A stretch of 64,000 nt of DNA from UBA3910 sp002391465 (GCA_030054835.1 JASGVS010000021.1:16056-80055), one strand, 5' to 3'; shown: positions 8,618 through 18,114, counted from the stretch's first letter. Translations and numbers: made by a program. The notes: a model not told the origin generated them from the letters alone.

Positions 8618-10630
8618 CTAGGCAAAGCCCAGAAGCAAGCCGACGCGGTAAACCAAGACTGCGGCGAACCAGCCCAGGACGAAGGTATACACGGCACTAA
8701 AGGCCATCCATTTGGTGGAGCCCGTTTCCTTTTTGATGGTACCGAGCGTTGCCACACAGGGTGTGTAGAGCAGCGTCATCACCATAAAGGAAACGGCTGT
8801 AAGGGGTGTAAAGACAGAGCGAATGGCCTCAATCAATTCTACGCCACTGTCCACCCCAGCATATACCATACCTAAAGTGGCTACTACCGATTCCTTAGCC
8901 GCAATACCTGAGAACAGGCCAACGGCTGCCTGCCAGGTGCCGAAGCCGGCTGGGCGGAAAATGGGGGCAACAAACGTGCCGATTCTGCCTAAAATGCTTG
9001 CGGGACCGTAAGGTTCCACGCCGGTGGGCAGTACAGCTAAGATCCAGAGCAAACTTACAACCGCAAAAATGACCGTTCCGGCCCGTACCAAAAAACCGGA
9101 CACGTTATCCCACATGTTACGCAGCACATTGCGTAGGGTAGGTTTGCGGTAAGGGGGCAGCTCCAGGATAAAGTGGGAGACTTCACCCTTAAACAGCGTT
9201 GCACTGAACAGCTTGCCCATAAGAAGGGCCACAATAATACCTAGACCGTAAACGGAAAACATAACTAGACCACCGTGCTCCGGGAAAAACGCCCCGATAA
9301 AGACCAGATAAATGGGTATCTTTGCCCCACAGGACATGAAGGGGTTAATCAAGATGGCGATCATCCTGTCCTTCTTATTCTCCAGGGTGCGGGTAGCCAT
9401 TACCCCCGGCACGTTACAGCCGAAGCCCACCAGCATGGAGATGAAGCTTTTACCCTGCAGCCCCACTGCACGCATTATGTTATCCATAACATAGGCGGCC
9501 CGGGCCATATACCCGCTGTCCTCTAAAAAACCCATGAGCATATACAAAACTACGATTAATGGTACAAACTCCACTACCGCACCGAGACCGGCAAACACAC
9601 CTTCAGAAAGGAAAGAAATAAGCCACTCAGGTGCACCCATTGTGGATAGTCCGCCCGTCACAAACTCGCCTAAAACCCCAATCCACCCTGCCACTATCCC
9701 GCCGAGCAGTTCTTCACCAATGGCAAAGGTGAGCTGAAACACGCCCAGCATGATCAGGGCGAAAATGGGCAGGCCGAAGTATTTATGGGTCACGATTTTA
9801 TCGATCTTATCAGTCAAAGTTGGCACAGCCTCATCGGGCCGGCAGACCGTATCCGCTGTTACTTCACTGATAAACCTGTACCTATAATCTACAATTTCCA
9901 GCTGATACTGCTCCGCCCGAGGTTTGAGTTCACTCAGGAAAGCGGCGAGCTCCTGGGAGGATTTGAGCACCTCGTTTTCCTGCATGAGCCGCTCCGCGTA
10001 TCCATCGCCCTCCAACAGCTGAAGAGCAAGCCACTGCCGGGGATAGTCGAGCCTCAGGCCGTCTAATAGATCCTGCAGTCTAGCCAGCTTGCCATCTAGG
10101 TCTTCTCCGTAGGTAATATGGGGGCGGCCGTTTAAAGGCGCGTTAATCAAGTCCGCAGCCGTGTCAAGGAGTATATCTATTCCCTTACGCCGGGAGGCTA
10201 CGGTGGGTACAACAGGTACTCCCAGTCTTTCTGAGATGCCAGCCAGATCGACTTTGATCTGCTTTGCTTCCGCCTCATCAACCATATTCAAGGCCAGAAC
10301 GACCTTGACGTTCATCTCCAGGAGCTGGGTAGTAAGGTATAAGTTCCGTTCAATATTAGTGGCGTCAACTACGTTGATCACCACATCCGCCCCTTGGCTG
10401 AGGATGAATTCCCGGGCGATCCTCTCGTCTTCTGCGTACGCCCCTAGGCTGTACGTGCCGGGCAGGTCAACGATCTCATACTCAACCCCTCCGTGGCGAA
10501 CATAACCCACCTTTTTCTCCACCGTCACGCCGGGCCAGTTGCCCACATGGTGGTTAGAGCCGGTTAGGGCGTTAAAGAGTGTTGTTTTGCCGCTGTTTGG
10601 ATTACCTACTAAGGCAATCGTCTTGCTCAT
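8618..10630 (-). CDS. feoB: Ferrous iron transporter FeoB
   Basis: FeoB imports Fe2+ across the inner membrane. The 670-residue chain has the N-terminal G-protein domain with G1 GNPNSGKT (about 9-16), G3 DLPG and G4 NMVD, a helical spacer domain (about 165-265), and a C-terminal membrane part with two Gate-type repeats (GxGCNVPG and CGAKIPIY motifs, the Cys residues being conserved). The length is normal. It lies between feoA and feoC in the same direction and starts 13 nt after feoA, with GGGGAGG before its ATG. Expression is probably iron-controlled through the Fur-type box in front of feoA. Confidence 0.97.
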   Translation of the reverse strand: MSKTIALVGNPNSGKTTLFNALTGSNHHVGNWPGVTVEKKVGYVRHGGVEYEIVDLPGTYSLGAYAEDERIAREFILSQGADVVINVVDATNIERNLYLTTQLLEMNVKVVLALNMVDEAEAKQIKVDLAGISERLGVPVVPTVASRRKGIDILLDTAADLINAPLNGRPHITYGEDLDGKLARLQDLLDGLRLDYPRQWLALQLLEGDGYAERLMQENEVLKSSQELAAFLSELKPRAEQYQLEIVDYRYRFISEVTADTVCRPDEAVPTLTDKIDKIVTHKYFGLPIFALIMLGVFQLTFAIGEELLGGIVAGWIGVLGEFVTGGLSTMGAPEWLISFLSEGVFAGLGAVVEFVPLIVVLYMLMGFLEDSGYMARAAYVMDNIMRAVGLQGKSFISMLVGFGCNVPGVMATRTLENKKDRMIAILINPFMSCGAKIPIYLVFIGAFFPEHGGLVMFSVYGLGIIVALLMGKLFSATLFKGEVSHFILELPPYRKPTLRNVLRNMWDNVSGFLVRAGTVIFAVVSLLWILAVLPTGVEPYGPASILGRIGTFVAPIFRPAGFGTWQAAVGLFSGIAAKESVVATLGMVYAGVDSGVELIEAIRSVFTPLTAVSFMVMTLLYTPCVATLGTIKKETGSTKWMAFSAVYTFVLGWFAAVLVYRVGLLLGFA

Positions 10631-10643
10631 CCTGTTTCCTCCC

Positions 10644-10880
10644 CTACAACCGCTCCAATTTCTTTACCAGCATTTTCTCGGCCAAACCCCGACCTAAAGC
10701 AATTTTGTTCCCTTCCAGAGCAACAATTAAAGGTCCGAAGTCATTTTTCATGACCCGCACCTGAGCACCAGTGTTAAAACCCATTTCATAAAGGCGTTTT
10801 GTAGCATTTGCCCCCGCCGCTATTCTCTGCACTCTGCCACATTCACCTGCTGCTAAGTCTACTAACGATCTGAGCTCCAT
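10644..10880 (-). CDS. feoA: FeoA, SH3-like accessory protein of FeoB
   Basis: FeoA is a small cytosolic SH3-fold protein needed for FeoB function. The 78-residue chain has the family pattern (RLYEMGF at about 30, PLIVALEGNKIALGRGLAEKMLV near the end). I place the start at the ATG at 10880 rather than the in-frame ATG at 10910, because GGGGAGGG (10892-10899) lies between the two, 11 nt before 10880, and the shorter product matches the usual 75-80 residues. First gene of the feo operon. Confidence 0.93.
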   Translation of the reverse strand: MELRSLVDLAAGECGRVQRIAAGANATKRLYEMGFNTGAQVRVMKNDFGPLIVALEGNKIALGRGLAEKMLVKKLERL

Positions 10881-10917
10881 GGAAAAGAAGACCCTCCCCG
10901 CCGCACCCATAAATGAC

Positions 10918-10938
10918 TGAAAATGATTCTCATAGTCA
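10918..10938. promoter_or_regulatory. Fur-type operator of feoABC
   Basis: The sequence TGAAAATGATTCTCATAGTCA resembles the Fur box (TGAtAATnATTnTCA) and lies immediately downstream of the -10 region of the feoA promoter, a typical place for iron-dependent repression. Confidence 0.65.
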
Positions 10939-10967
10939 TGATATTATAGACACGCCCAGCCTGTCAA
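10938..10967 (-). promoter_or_regulatory. Promoter of feoABC
   Basis: TTGACA (10967-10962), 18-nt spacer and TATCAT (10943-10938) on the minus strand, about 58 nt before the feoA ATG. The same -35 and -10 hexamers occur in the dps promoter. Confidence 0.65.
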
Positions 10968-11059
10968 GCCCAGCTCTACTGGATTTGCGATTATTTTCTC
11001 TAATGCCGTTGTCCGGGCCACTGCGTTTACGACTTCCGCCTTGGCCCCCCTTCCTTTTA

Positions 11060-11088
11060 GAAGGAAATCATTAATTCAAAAAGAATAA
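11060..11088 (+). promoter_or_regulatory. Sigma-H promoter of the proline operon (full consensus match)
   Basis: GAAGGAAAT, 11 nt, AAAGAATAA: both nine-base halves match RNAGGAWWW and RNNGAATWW at every position. GAAT is 37 nt before the ATG at 11123. This is the best of the sigma-H candidates in the window. Confidence 0.75.
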
Positions 11089-11122
11089 GGTAATTGTTAA
11101 AAACTTTACGGAGGTGATGCAA

Positions 11123-13195
11123 ATGCGTATTCAAAGCCATCCCATCCTGGAAGCCCCAACCGGCCGCGAGGTCACCTTCACGTTTGACGGCCAAACGCTC
11201 ACAGGACGCAAAGGAGAGATGGTCTCATCCGCTTTATTTGCCAACGGCATCCGCACTTTTTCCATTCATAAAGCAGAAGATGCCCCCCAGGGTATTTTTT
11301 GTGCCGATGGCCAGTGTGCCCAATGTACTGTAGTAATCGACGGCGTGCCGGTGAAAAGCTGCGTCACACCTCTGCGGGAAGGGATGGAGATTCAAACGCT
11401 CGTCCATGACCCTGAACTCCCTGCAGATGACGAATGGCGCCCATCCTACCGGCCGGAGGAGCTTTCCTGCCAGGTTTTGATCGTGGGCGGCGGACCCTCA
11501 GGTATTACAGCCGCTTTGGAACTGGCTGGGCTCGGCGTTTCAGTTATTCTGGTAGACGACAAGGACAGGCTGGGAGGCAAACTCGTCCTCCAAACCCACA
11601 AGTTCTTCGGATCCATGGCGGACTGCTACGCCGGTACCAGGGGTACTGACATTGCCCGCATCTTGGAAGAAGAGGCGCGCAGCCATGAGAACATCACCAC
11701 CCTGACCAACGCCACTGCCGCCGCCATTTTCAGCGATAAAAAGGCAGGCGTATACATTAACCAAGAGAAATACATTCACATAGCCTTTGAGGCCCTAATG
11801 GTCTCCACCGGCGCCAGGGAACGTTCCCTGGTCTTCCCCGGTAACGACCTGCCCGGCGTATTTGGCGCAGGTGCCTTCCAGACCTTAGTGAACAGAGACT
11901 TGGTCAAATCATCCAACCGAGTGCTTATTGTAGGGTGTGGAAATGTGGGCTTAATTGCGGCCTACCACGCCCTGCAGGCAGGTATCTCGGTGGTTGGTAT
12001 AATTGATATCGCCTCCGAAGTAACCGGTTACAAAGTACACGCCGACAAAATCAAACGCATGGGCGTACCCATCTACCTGAACCACACCATTTTGGGGGTT
12101 ACGGGCGATGGGAAGGTGGAAAAGGCCACCATTGCCCAGGTGGATGAAGACTGGAACCCCATCGCAGAAACGGCCAAGACGTTCGCAGTTGATACTGTGC
12201 TCATCGCAGTGGGCCTTTCTTCCGCCGATGAATTTTTCAAGCTGGGTGAACAGGGCGGTTTCCCGGTTATGAAAGCGGGCGATGCGGAAGAAATCGCAGA
12301 GGCATCATCGGCCATGATCGGCGGCAGGGTTGCGGGGCGGAAAATGGCCCAAACCCTTGGGGTGGAAACAACTATCCCAGCTGAGTGGCTGGAAAAGGCG
12401 GAAATTCTCAAGAGCCCACCGGGTCAAACATTTGCCCGGAGCCACAGCCTGCCGGAAGGGGATGGCTGGGAGCCCATTATCCACTGCTACCAGGAAATTC
12501 CCTGCAATCCGTGTACCACCGTCTGCCCTTACGATTCCATTCAACTCAGGGGCGAGACAGGTACCATCATGGACCTCCCCTATTTCTCCGGCAAGTGTAT
12601 TGGCTGCGGTCAGTGCCTTTTGATCTGCCCTGGCCTGGCCATCACCCTTGTGCGGAGGTCCAAAAACGAAGGGTATGCGGAAGTGATGCTGCCCCATGAA
12701 TACAACCACCGCTTTGAAGCGGGAGAAGAAGTCCCCCTGCGGGATCAGGATGGTAGTTCCCTGACTGTGGGTAAAGTACTGCGCACCCGCTTCAGTAAAA
12801 AACACCGGACCCATGTGATCACAGTGGAAGTGCCGGAAGAGTTGGCTGTAAATGTAGCCGGGATCTTGGTCCAAGCAGAAGGGGTAACGGAGCCCTTACC
12901 CGAAGCAAACCTTACCTTTCTGCCTGATAACGCCATCGTCTGCCGCTGCGAGCGGATCAGCCTGGGCGAAATTAAAGAGTTCATTAAAGAAAACCGGGTG
13001 AATGATCTCAATCAGTTGAAAATACCGCGGGTGGCCATGGGTGCCTGCGGTGGTAAGACGTGTCTCGATCTCCTCCCCCGTGTTCTGGCGGAGGCGGGTG
13101 TGGACAGGGATAAAATTCGTCCGGCAGTGATCCGCCCCTTGGCTGTGGAAGTACCTATGAAAGCGATTGCTAATCAAGGCGGTGAAGACAGGTGA
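11123..13195 (+). CDS. Proline dehydrogenase alpha-type subunit: fused 2Fe-2S / FAD-NAD(P) oxidoreductase / 4Fe-4S / BFD-like protein
   Basis: A 690-residue electron-transfer subunit. Domains: plant-type 2Fe-2S ferredoxin (about residues 10-95, C-x4-C-x2-C and a later C in VKSC), FAD-binding GGGPSG (about 120), NAD(P)-type GCGNVG (about 275), a double 4Fe-4S region (C-x4-C-x2-C-x3-CP and CxxCxxCxxxCP, about 455-515) and a BFD-like 2Fe-2S site (CRC and GACGGKTC, about 610-650). The layout is that of alpha subunits of dye-linked proline dehydrogenases, HcnB/opine and sarcosine oxidases. The partner (next gene, 4-nt overlap) and the P5C dehydrogenase downstream argue for L-proline; hydroxyproline or sarcosine remain possible. 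ATG 11123 is 8 nt from GGAGG; an earlier in-frame GTG overlaps that site. Confidence 0.8.
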   Translation: MRIQSHPILEAPTGREVTFTFDGQTLTGRKGEMVSSALFANGIRTFSIHKAEDAPQGIFCADGQCAQCTVVIDGVPVKSCVTPLREGMEIQTLVHDPELPADDEWRPSYRPEELSCQVLIVGGGPSGITAALELAGLGVSVILVDDKDRLGGKLVLQTHKFFGSMADCYAGTRGTDIARILEEEARSHENITTLTNATAAAIFSDKKAGVYINQEKYIHIAFEALMVSTGARERSLVFPGNDLPGVFGAGAFQTLVNRDLVKSSNRVLIVGCGNVGLIAAYHALQAGISVVGIIDIASEVTGYKVHADKIKRMGVPIYLNHTILGVTGDGKVEKATIAQVDEDWNPIAETAKTFAVDTVLIAVGLSSADEFFKLGEQGGFPVMKAGDAEEIAEASSAMIGGRVAGRKMAQTLGVETTIPAEWLEKAEILKSPPGQTFARSHSLPEGDGWEPIIHCYQEIPCNPCTTVCPYDSIQLRGETGTIMDLPYFSGKCIGCGQCLLICPGLAITLVRRSKNEGYAEVMLPHEYNHRFEAGEEVPLRDQDGSSLTVGKVLRTRFSKKHRTHVITVEVPEELAVNVAGILVQAEGVTEPLPEANLTFLPDNAIVCRCERISLGEIKEFIKENRVNDLNQLKIPRVAMGACGGKTCLDLLPRVLAEAGVDRDKIRPAVIRPLAVEVPMKAIANQGGEDR

Positions 13196-14337
13196 AGACT
13201 TACGATGTGGTAATTATCGGTGCCGGTAGTGTGGGACTCCCCGTTGCCTACAGTTTGGGTGCAAGGGGCCTCAAAGTGGCTGTCCTGGACAAAAGAGCTT
13301 CTGTGGGGCAGGGTGAAAACAAGGCGGCTATTGGGGGAATCCGCGCCACCCACTCAGACCGGGCTAAGATCAAGATCGGTCAAGCGTCCCTTGATTTCGT
13401 CCGCAGGCTGAAGCCGGAATTTGGTTATGATGTGGACTTCATTGAAGGGGGCTACCTCTTCCCCGCCTATGACCCCAAAATCGCCGAGAATCTGAAAGGC
13501 CTCCTGCCCATCCAGAAAAGCTTTGGCTTGGAAATTGACTGGATTGGGCCGGAAGAGGTGAGGGAGAGAGTACCGGGAATTCGTGCCGAAGGTCTTTTAG
13601 GCGGCACGTTCTCGCCCAAAGACGGCCACCTCTGCTCCCTCAAATTGGCAGGTGCCTTTTACCGTATGGCCCTTAAGGCAGGGGTAGAGTTTTTCTTCGA
13701 GACAGAGGTCACAGATATTAAGGTGGCAAACGGCAAGGTAACCCACGTGGCTACCAATGGCACTACATTTAGTGCAGGCTGCGTTGTTAACGCTGCAGGC
13801 GCAGCCGGGCGGGACATTGCCCTTTTGGTGGGTACCGATCTACCCGTTTACCCGGACTCACACGAGGCCGGCGTTACCGAGCCTGTTAAACGGTTTATGC
13901 TGCCCATGATCGTGGATATAGCCCCCGACGAAAACTCTGACAACTACTATTTCTACCAAAGCATGGCGGGCAACATCATCTTCTGTATTACCCCCAGGCC
14001 CCAGCGGTGGGGTAGGGATCGCCGCTCCACTTCAGAGTTTTTGCCCATGGTGATCCCCCGTATGCTGAATTTGTATCCTAGGCTCCGCAACCTGAAGGTG
14101 CGGCGCACCTGGGGTGGGCTCTATCCCATGACGCCCGATGCCAAACCAATCGTGGGCTTTGATCGGGATGTGGAAGGCCTTTTCCACGCGGTGGGTATGT
14201 GCGGCCAGGGCCTGATGCTTGGGCCGGGACTGGCGGAAATAGCGGCTGAGGCCATAACAGAAGGGAAAGAACAACCCGAGATATTTGAAGATCTATCTCC
14301 CTATCGTGATTTCAGCGGTGAGGAACTTCTGCAGTAA
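13192..14337 (+). CDS. FAD-dependent amino-acid dehydrogenase, proline dehydrogenase beta-type subunit (DAO family)
   Basis: The 381-residue protein begins with a Rossmann FAD motif (VVIIGAGSVGLPVA, about residues 6-19) and has the glycine-oxidase/DAO family body, including an ENKAAIGGIR loop and a C-terminal GLMLGPGLAE flavin-binding segment. It is the likely catalytic subunit oxidising L-proline to P5C and passing electrons to the Fe-S/FAD partner encoded upstream. It starts at a GTG that overlaps the stop of the alpha gene by 4 nt, a sign of translational coupling, and is followed 24 nt later by the P5C dehydrogenase gene. Confidence 0.78.
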   Translation: MKTYDVVIIGAGSVGLPVAYSLGARGLKVAVLDKRASVGQGENKAAIGGIRATHSDRAKIKIGQASLDFVRRLKPEFGYDVDFIEGGYLFPAYDPKIAENLKGLLPIQKSFGLEIDWIGPEEVRERVPGIRAEGLLGGTFSPKDGHLCSLKLAGAFYRMALKAGVEFFFETEVTDIKVANGKVTHVATNGTTFSAGCVVNAAGAAGRDIALLVGTDLPVYPDSHEAGVTEPVKRFMLPMIVDIAPDENSDNYYFYQSMAGNIIFCITPRPQRWGRDRRSTSEFLPMVIPRMLNLYPRLRNLKVRRTWGGLYPMTPDAKPIVGFDRDVEGLFHAVGMCGQGLMLGPGLAEIAAEAITEGKEQPEIFEDLSPYRDFSGEELLQ

Positions 14338-14361
14338 AATAATCAAGGAGAGGTGATCGTT

Positions 14362-15993
14362 GTGTTAAACGGAATTCCGATCATGCCCCGCCCCAAAAAC
14401 GAACCCGTTTTTGGTTATGGGCCGGGCAGCCCGGAGCGGGCAAAGCTGAAAGCAGCCCTGGCTGAGCTGAGCAGCAGGGAACTGGAAATCCCCTTGGTGA
14501 TCGGTGGTAAAGAGGTCCGAACTGGGAAAATGGGCGACTGCGTCATGCCCCATGCCCACCAGCACCGCTTAGCCACGTATCACCAGGCTGGACCAGAGGA
14601 AGTGGAAGCGGCCATTGAAGCGGCTTTGGCAGCCAGGCAGGAATGGGCTAACATGCCCTGGGAGCAGCGGGCCGGTATTTTCATGAAGGCAGCAGAAATC
14701 CTGTCTAATGAAAAACGCTATCTGCTCAACGCAGCCACCATGCTCGGCGTCAGTAAAACACCTGTCCAAGCCGAAATCGACTCTGCCTGCGAGCTGATCG
14801 ACTTCTGGCGTTTCAACGTATCTTATATGGAAGACATTTATCGGCAGCAGCCCAACTCCACTCCCTTGAGCTGGAACCGCCTGGAGCATAGGGGCCTAGA
14901 GGGCTTTATCTTTGCCGTTACTCCCTTTAACTTTACAGCCATTGCGGGCAATCTACCCACCGCTCCGGCTATGATGGGCAACACTGTGGTCTGGAAGCCG
15001 GCTTCTTCTGCCGTTTATCCCGCTTACCATGTCCTTAAGATTCTAGAAGAAGCGGGACTCCCTCCCGGCGTAATCAACTTCATACCCGGGCCAGGCAGCG
15101 TAGTGGGTGATTTGGTAATCAAGCACCCTGATTTGGCAGGTATCCATTTTACGGGCAGTACTGAAGTGTTCCAGAATATGTGGCAGAGTGTGGGCCACAA
15201 CATCCACAACTACAAGACCTATCCCCGTATCGTAGGTGAAACGGGCGGTAAGGACTTCGTCTTTGCCCACAGCAGCGCAGATGTCCCTGCCCTGACGGTA
15301 GCACTGGTCAGGGGCGCTTTTGAGTTCCAGGGTCAGAAATGCTCCGCCGCTTCCCGGGCTTACATCCCCAGAAGCATTTGGCCGGAGCTGAAGGAGCGCC
15401 TCATTGCCATGACAGAGGAACTGACAATTGGCGATGTCCGGGATTTCACCAACTTCATGGGTGCGGTGATCGATCGCAGTGCCTTTAATAGGATCGTGTC
15501 TTACATCGAATACGCTAAACAGTCGCCTGAGGCAGAAATACTTGTTGGTGGTACCTATGACTATTCCGTTGGTTATTTTATCGACCCCACCATTGTGGTA
15601 ACAACTAATCCAAAAATGAAGTTGATGGAAGAAGAGATCTTCGGGCCTGTCCTAACCATCTATGTCTACGAAGACGACAAGCTCGCTGAAACGCTCGAGC
15701 TCTGCGACAAGACCTCACCCTACGGCCTAACAGGGGCAATCTTTGCCCAGGATAGAAGGGCAATCGTTTACATGACAGATGCCCTACGGGAGGCAGCCGG
15801 TAACTTCTACATCAACGACAAACCAACCGGTGCAGTTGTGGGCCAACAGCCCTTCGGCGGTGCCCGTGCCTCTGGCACAAACGACAAAGCAGGCAGTATG
15901 TTCAATCTTCTCAGGTGGGTTTCCCAGCGGGCTATTAAGGAGAACCTCTTGCCGCCTACCTGCTACCGTTACCCATACCTAGATGAAGAATAG
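14362..15993 (+). CDS. pruA: 1-pyrroline-5-carboxylate (L-glutamate gamma-semialdehyde) dehydrogenase
   Basis: This aldehyde dehydrogenase converts P5C/glutamate semialdehyde to glutamate with NAD+, the second step of proline use. The body is of the ALDH4A1 type: PFNFTAIAGNLPTAPAMMGNTVVWKP, catalytic Glu in VGETGGKD and catalytic Cys in GQKCSAASR (about residue 327 from the chosen start), then EEIFGPVLTIYVY and an N-rich C-terminus. A GTG at 14353 sits inside the ribosome-binding stretch (AAGGAGAGGTGAT), so the GTG at 14362, about 8 nt further, is preferred. Last gene of the proline operon; a terminator follows within 20 nt. Confidence 0.92.
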   Translation: MLNGIPIMPRPKNEPVFGYGPGSPERAKLKAALAELSSRELEIPLVIGGKEVRTGKMGDCVMPHAHQHRLATYHQAGPEEVEAAIEAALAARQEWANMPWEQRAGIFMKAAEILSNEKRYLLNAATMLGVSKTPVQAEIDSACELIDFWRFNVSYMEDIYRQQPNSTPLSWNRLEHRGLEGFIFAVTPFNFTAIAGNLPTAPAMMGNTVVWKPASSAVYPAYHVLKILEEAGLPPGVINFIPGPGSVVGDLVIKHPDLAGIHFTGSTEVFQNMWQSVGHNIHNYKTYPRIVGETGGKDFVFAHSSADVPALTVALVRGAFEFQGQKCSAASRAYIPRSIWPELKERLIAMTEELTIGDVRDFTNFMGAVIDRSAFNRIVSYIEYAKQSPEAEILVGGTYDYSVGYFIDPTIVVTTNPKMKLMEEEIFGPVLTIYVYEDDKLAETLELCDKTSPYGLTGAIFAQDRRAIVYMTDALREAAGNFYINDKPTGAVVGQQPFGGARASGTNDKAGSMFNLLRWVSQRAIKENLLPPTCYRYPYLDEE

Positions 15994-16009
15994 ATTCGAC
16001 ACAAACAGT

Positions 16010-16040
16010 GGGCCTGTACTAGCGACAGGCCCCTTTTTTT
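16010..16040 (+). terminator. Rho-independent terminator of the proline operon
   Basis: GGGCCTGT and ACAGGCCC form an 8-bp stem with a 7-nt loop, followed by C and seven T. The ribosome site of the next gene starts only 3 nt later, so that gene is probably fed by read-through or a promoter not recognised. Confidence 0.9.
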
Positions 16041-16062
16041 AGATGGAGGAAGGAGAAGACTG

Positions 16063-16857
16063 ATGCTGTTTGGAGCAAGTACCATGACGTTTTTCCGCCG
16101 CCCAATTCTAGAAGCACTAGAGGCCGTTTTCCGCTGCGGTTTCGATTACGCGGAGATTTGGGTCGATCACGCCTGGGATGAACGGCAGGGAGCAGATAAC
16201 GAAGCGATCCGCCGTCAATTAGAGCGCTTGGGCTTGAGGGCAACTGTCCACTGCCCCATCTTGGACATAAACATCACCAGTGCCAACCGGGGGATCCGGC
16301 GGGAGTCGGTCCGCCAGAACCTACTGACGATAGACTTCGCCCGGGAAGTTGGCGCCCAACTAGTAGTAATCCATCCGGGAAGCAGGTTTTCAGTGCGAGA
16401 ATCCCTTGAGGCCCACTGGGATTACCAGATCCAATCAATAAAGGAGATACTAGCTTACGCCGAAGAGCAAGGGGTCATGGCAGCGGTGGAGAACATGGAC
16501 AGCGGCAAAGAGGTTGTTTCGGTTAAAAATGACGAAGATCTCAAACGCCTTTTCACTTTGTGCGAAAGGGAAAATGGGCTGGTCACATTGGACACAACCC
16601 ATCTCGGTACGACGGAAAAGGTGTTAGAATTCATCGACGCCCTAGGCAGCCAAATAGCCCATCTACACCTCAGTGATGCGCTAGGGGATAAGATGCACCT
16701 CCGCCTGGGAGAAGGCAATCTAGACTTAAGGGCAGTAGCTAAGCAGCTCCAGACAGCAGGTTACACCGGAGTCTGCTCCTTAGAGTGTTTTGTCCCCAAT
16801 GATGAAGGAATGCTCAAAAACGAGCTGGCAAAAGCGCGTGAGCTGTTCTCTGCCTAA
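16063..16857 (+). CDS. Sugar phosphate isomerase/epimerase-like TIM-barrel protein
   Basis: The 264-residue chain shows the xylose-isomerase-like/AP endonuclease 2 TIM-barrel pattern: ATVHCPILDINITS near residue 60, VVIHPGS near 105, a metal-site E in AAVENMDS (about 145), VTLDTTHLGTT (about 175), HLHLSD (about 200) and SLECFV near the end. These conserved His, Glu and Asp residues are metal ligands in the family. Members isomerise sugars, inososes or hydroxypyruvate; the substrate is unknown. The ATG has a strong GGAGGAAGGAG site. Its stop codon overlaps the stop codon of the convergent EAL-HDOD gene (shared CTAA). Confidence 0.75.
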   Translation: MLFGASTMTFFRRPILEALEAVFRCGFDYAEIWVDHAWDERQGADNEAIRRQLERLGLRATVHCPILDINITSANRGIRRESVRQNLLTIDFAREVGAQLVVIHPGSRFSVRESLEAHWDYQIQSIKEILAYAEEQGVMAAVENMDSGKEVVSVKNDEDLKRLFTLCERENGLVTLDTTHLGTTEKVLEFIDALGSQIAHLHLSDALGDKMHLRLGEGNLDLRAVAKQLQTAGYTGVCSLECFVPNDEGMLKNELAKARELFSA

Positions 16858-18062
16858 GCGGCACTGGCGGCCGACCACTGGACCGCCTCGAGGTATGCTT
16901 CCGTAAGCACTCGAGGCGCCAAAGCAAGGGCAGCTGCCTGGTCCTCAATTCCCCGCCATCTGCCCTTTTCGTAGGCCAACACCACTTCCCATAGGTCTTG
17001 GAAGGGTCCGGTGCCGTAAATGAGCAGCTCCTGCATGGGAGCGGGTGCAGCTATTTCCTCTAAAATGTCTGGCATGGGCTTTTGCAACAGGACATCCAGC
17101 AGAGAAAAAAGCCCGGCTAGAAACAGCATTCCCTGGTAAGGACGCCATTTTGTCCGGGCTGCTAACAGCTCAATAAACCTGGCTCTAACCATAGAAGTTA
17201 CCACCGCGATTCCCGGTTTGGTTACACTGATCCGCCGCAGGGCAACTAAAGACACCCATTTCCTGATCTCGCGTTCGCCTAAATAAACAAGGGCGTGTTT
17301 GATCGAAGTAATAGTCTCCCGCTTGGCAAAGGCGGCAGAGTTGACAAGTCTGATTAGGCTGTAAGAGAGGGAGACATCGCGGGAGATAATTTCAGCTAGC
17401 TCGTCAAAGTCAAACTCGGGCTCATTCACTTTGCTGATTAACCTAAGGCAGCTGATTTGGAGAGGATCGAGTTTTTTCGCTGTGACAATTTCCGGCCTGC
17501 TGAAGAAGTAGCCCTGAAAGAGGCGGAAACCTATATCCCGTGTAAGGCGGAACTGATCCCAGGTTTCGACCTTTTCGGCCAGTAGTGTGTAACGCTTATC
17601 CTTCAGGGATTGGATAAACTTCACCAAAGCGTTACCTTCCACAGCCTGCAGGTCGATTTTGATAATATCCGCCAAATCGAGGAGGGGCATGAGGTTTTCT
17701 TGAAAGGCAAAGTCATCGAGGGCGAGTTTGTAACCTGCCTCCTTCAAACGGCGGCAATTCTGCACCGTGTTTTCATCGGCTACGACTGTTTCTAAGATCT
17801 CAATCACCAAATTCTCCGCAGGAAAGAGGGTGGCAATTTCCCTTTGCAGCAGGGCTGTGGAGAAATTGATGAAGGCGGGCTTGCCGTCAGTTAAACTGCT
17901 CAGCCCCAAGTTTTGGAAGGTATCGACAATTACTTCCGTGGAAGCTTCGTCGGCATTAACACCTGTGTAATGGTTGGTGAAGCCGCTGCGGTAAAACAGT
18001 TCATAACCGAAAACATTCAAATTGGCATCTAGAATCGGTTGGCGGGCCAGAAATACTGTCAT
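16854..18062 (-). CDS. EAL-HDOD signalling protein (YuxH/CdgJ type)
   Basis: The 402-residue protein joins an N-terminal EAL-like domain (about 1-195) to an HDOD domain (about 200-390). The EAL position reads YELFYRSG, so the catalytic Glu-Ala-Leu is lost as in other YuxH/CdgJ proteins; LALDDFAF keeps the DDF element. Such proteins are thought not to cleave c-di-GMP and act on motility or as binding partners. The HDOD part has the LLxLVNSAAF helix and IRKWVSLVAL segment. The ATG has only a weak GGGTGAAATGA in front. A weaker sigma-H-like promoter is seen at 18115-18144. Confidence 0.85.
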   Translation of the reverse strand: MTVFLARQPILDANLNVFGYELFYRSGFTNHYTGVNADEASTEVIVDTFQNLGLSSLTDGKPAFINFSTALLQREIATLFPAENLVIEILETVVADENTVQNCRRLKEAGYKLALDDFAFQENLMPLLDLADIIKIDLQAVEGNALVKFIQSLKDKRYTLLAEKVETWDQFRLTRDIGFRLFQGYFFSRPEIVTAKKLDPLQISCLRLISKVNEPEFDFDELAEIISRDVSLSYSLIRLVNSAAFAKRETITSIKHALVYLGEREIRKWVSLVALRRISVTKPGIAVVTSMVRARFIELLAARTKWRPYQGMLFLAGLFSLLDVLLQKPMPDILEEIAAPAPMQELLIYGTGPFQDLWEVVLAYEKGRWRGIEDQAAALALAPRVLTEAYLEAVQWSAASAA

Positions 18063-18114
18063 TCATTTCACCCATTATCACCATTTGATACATTTGGTGT
18101 ATTGTTATGAATGT

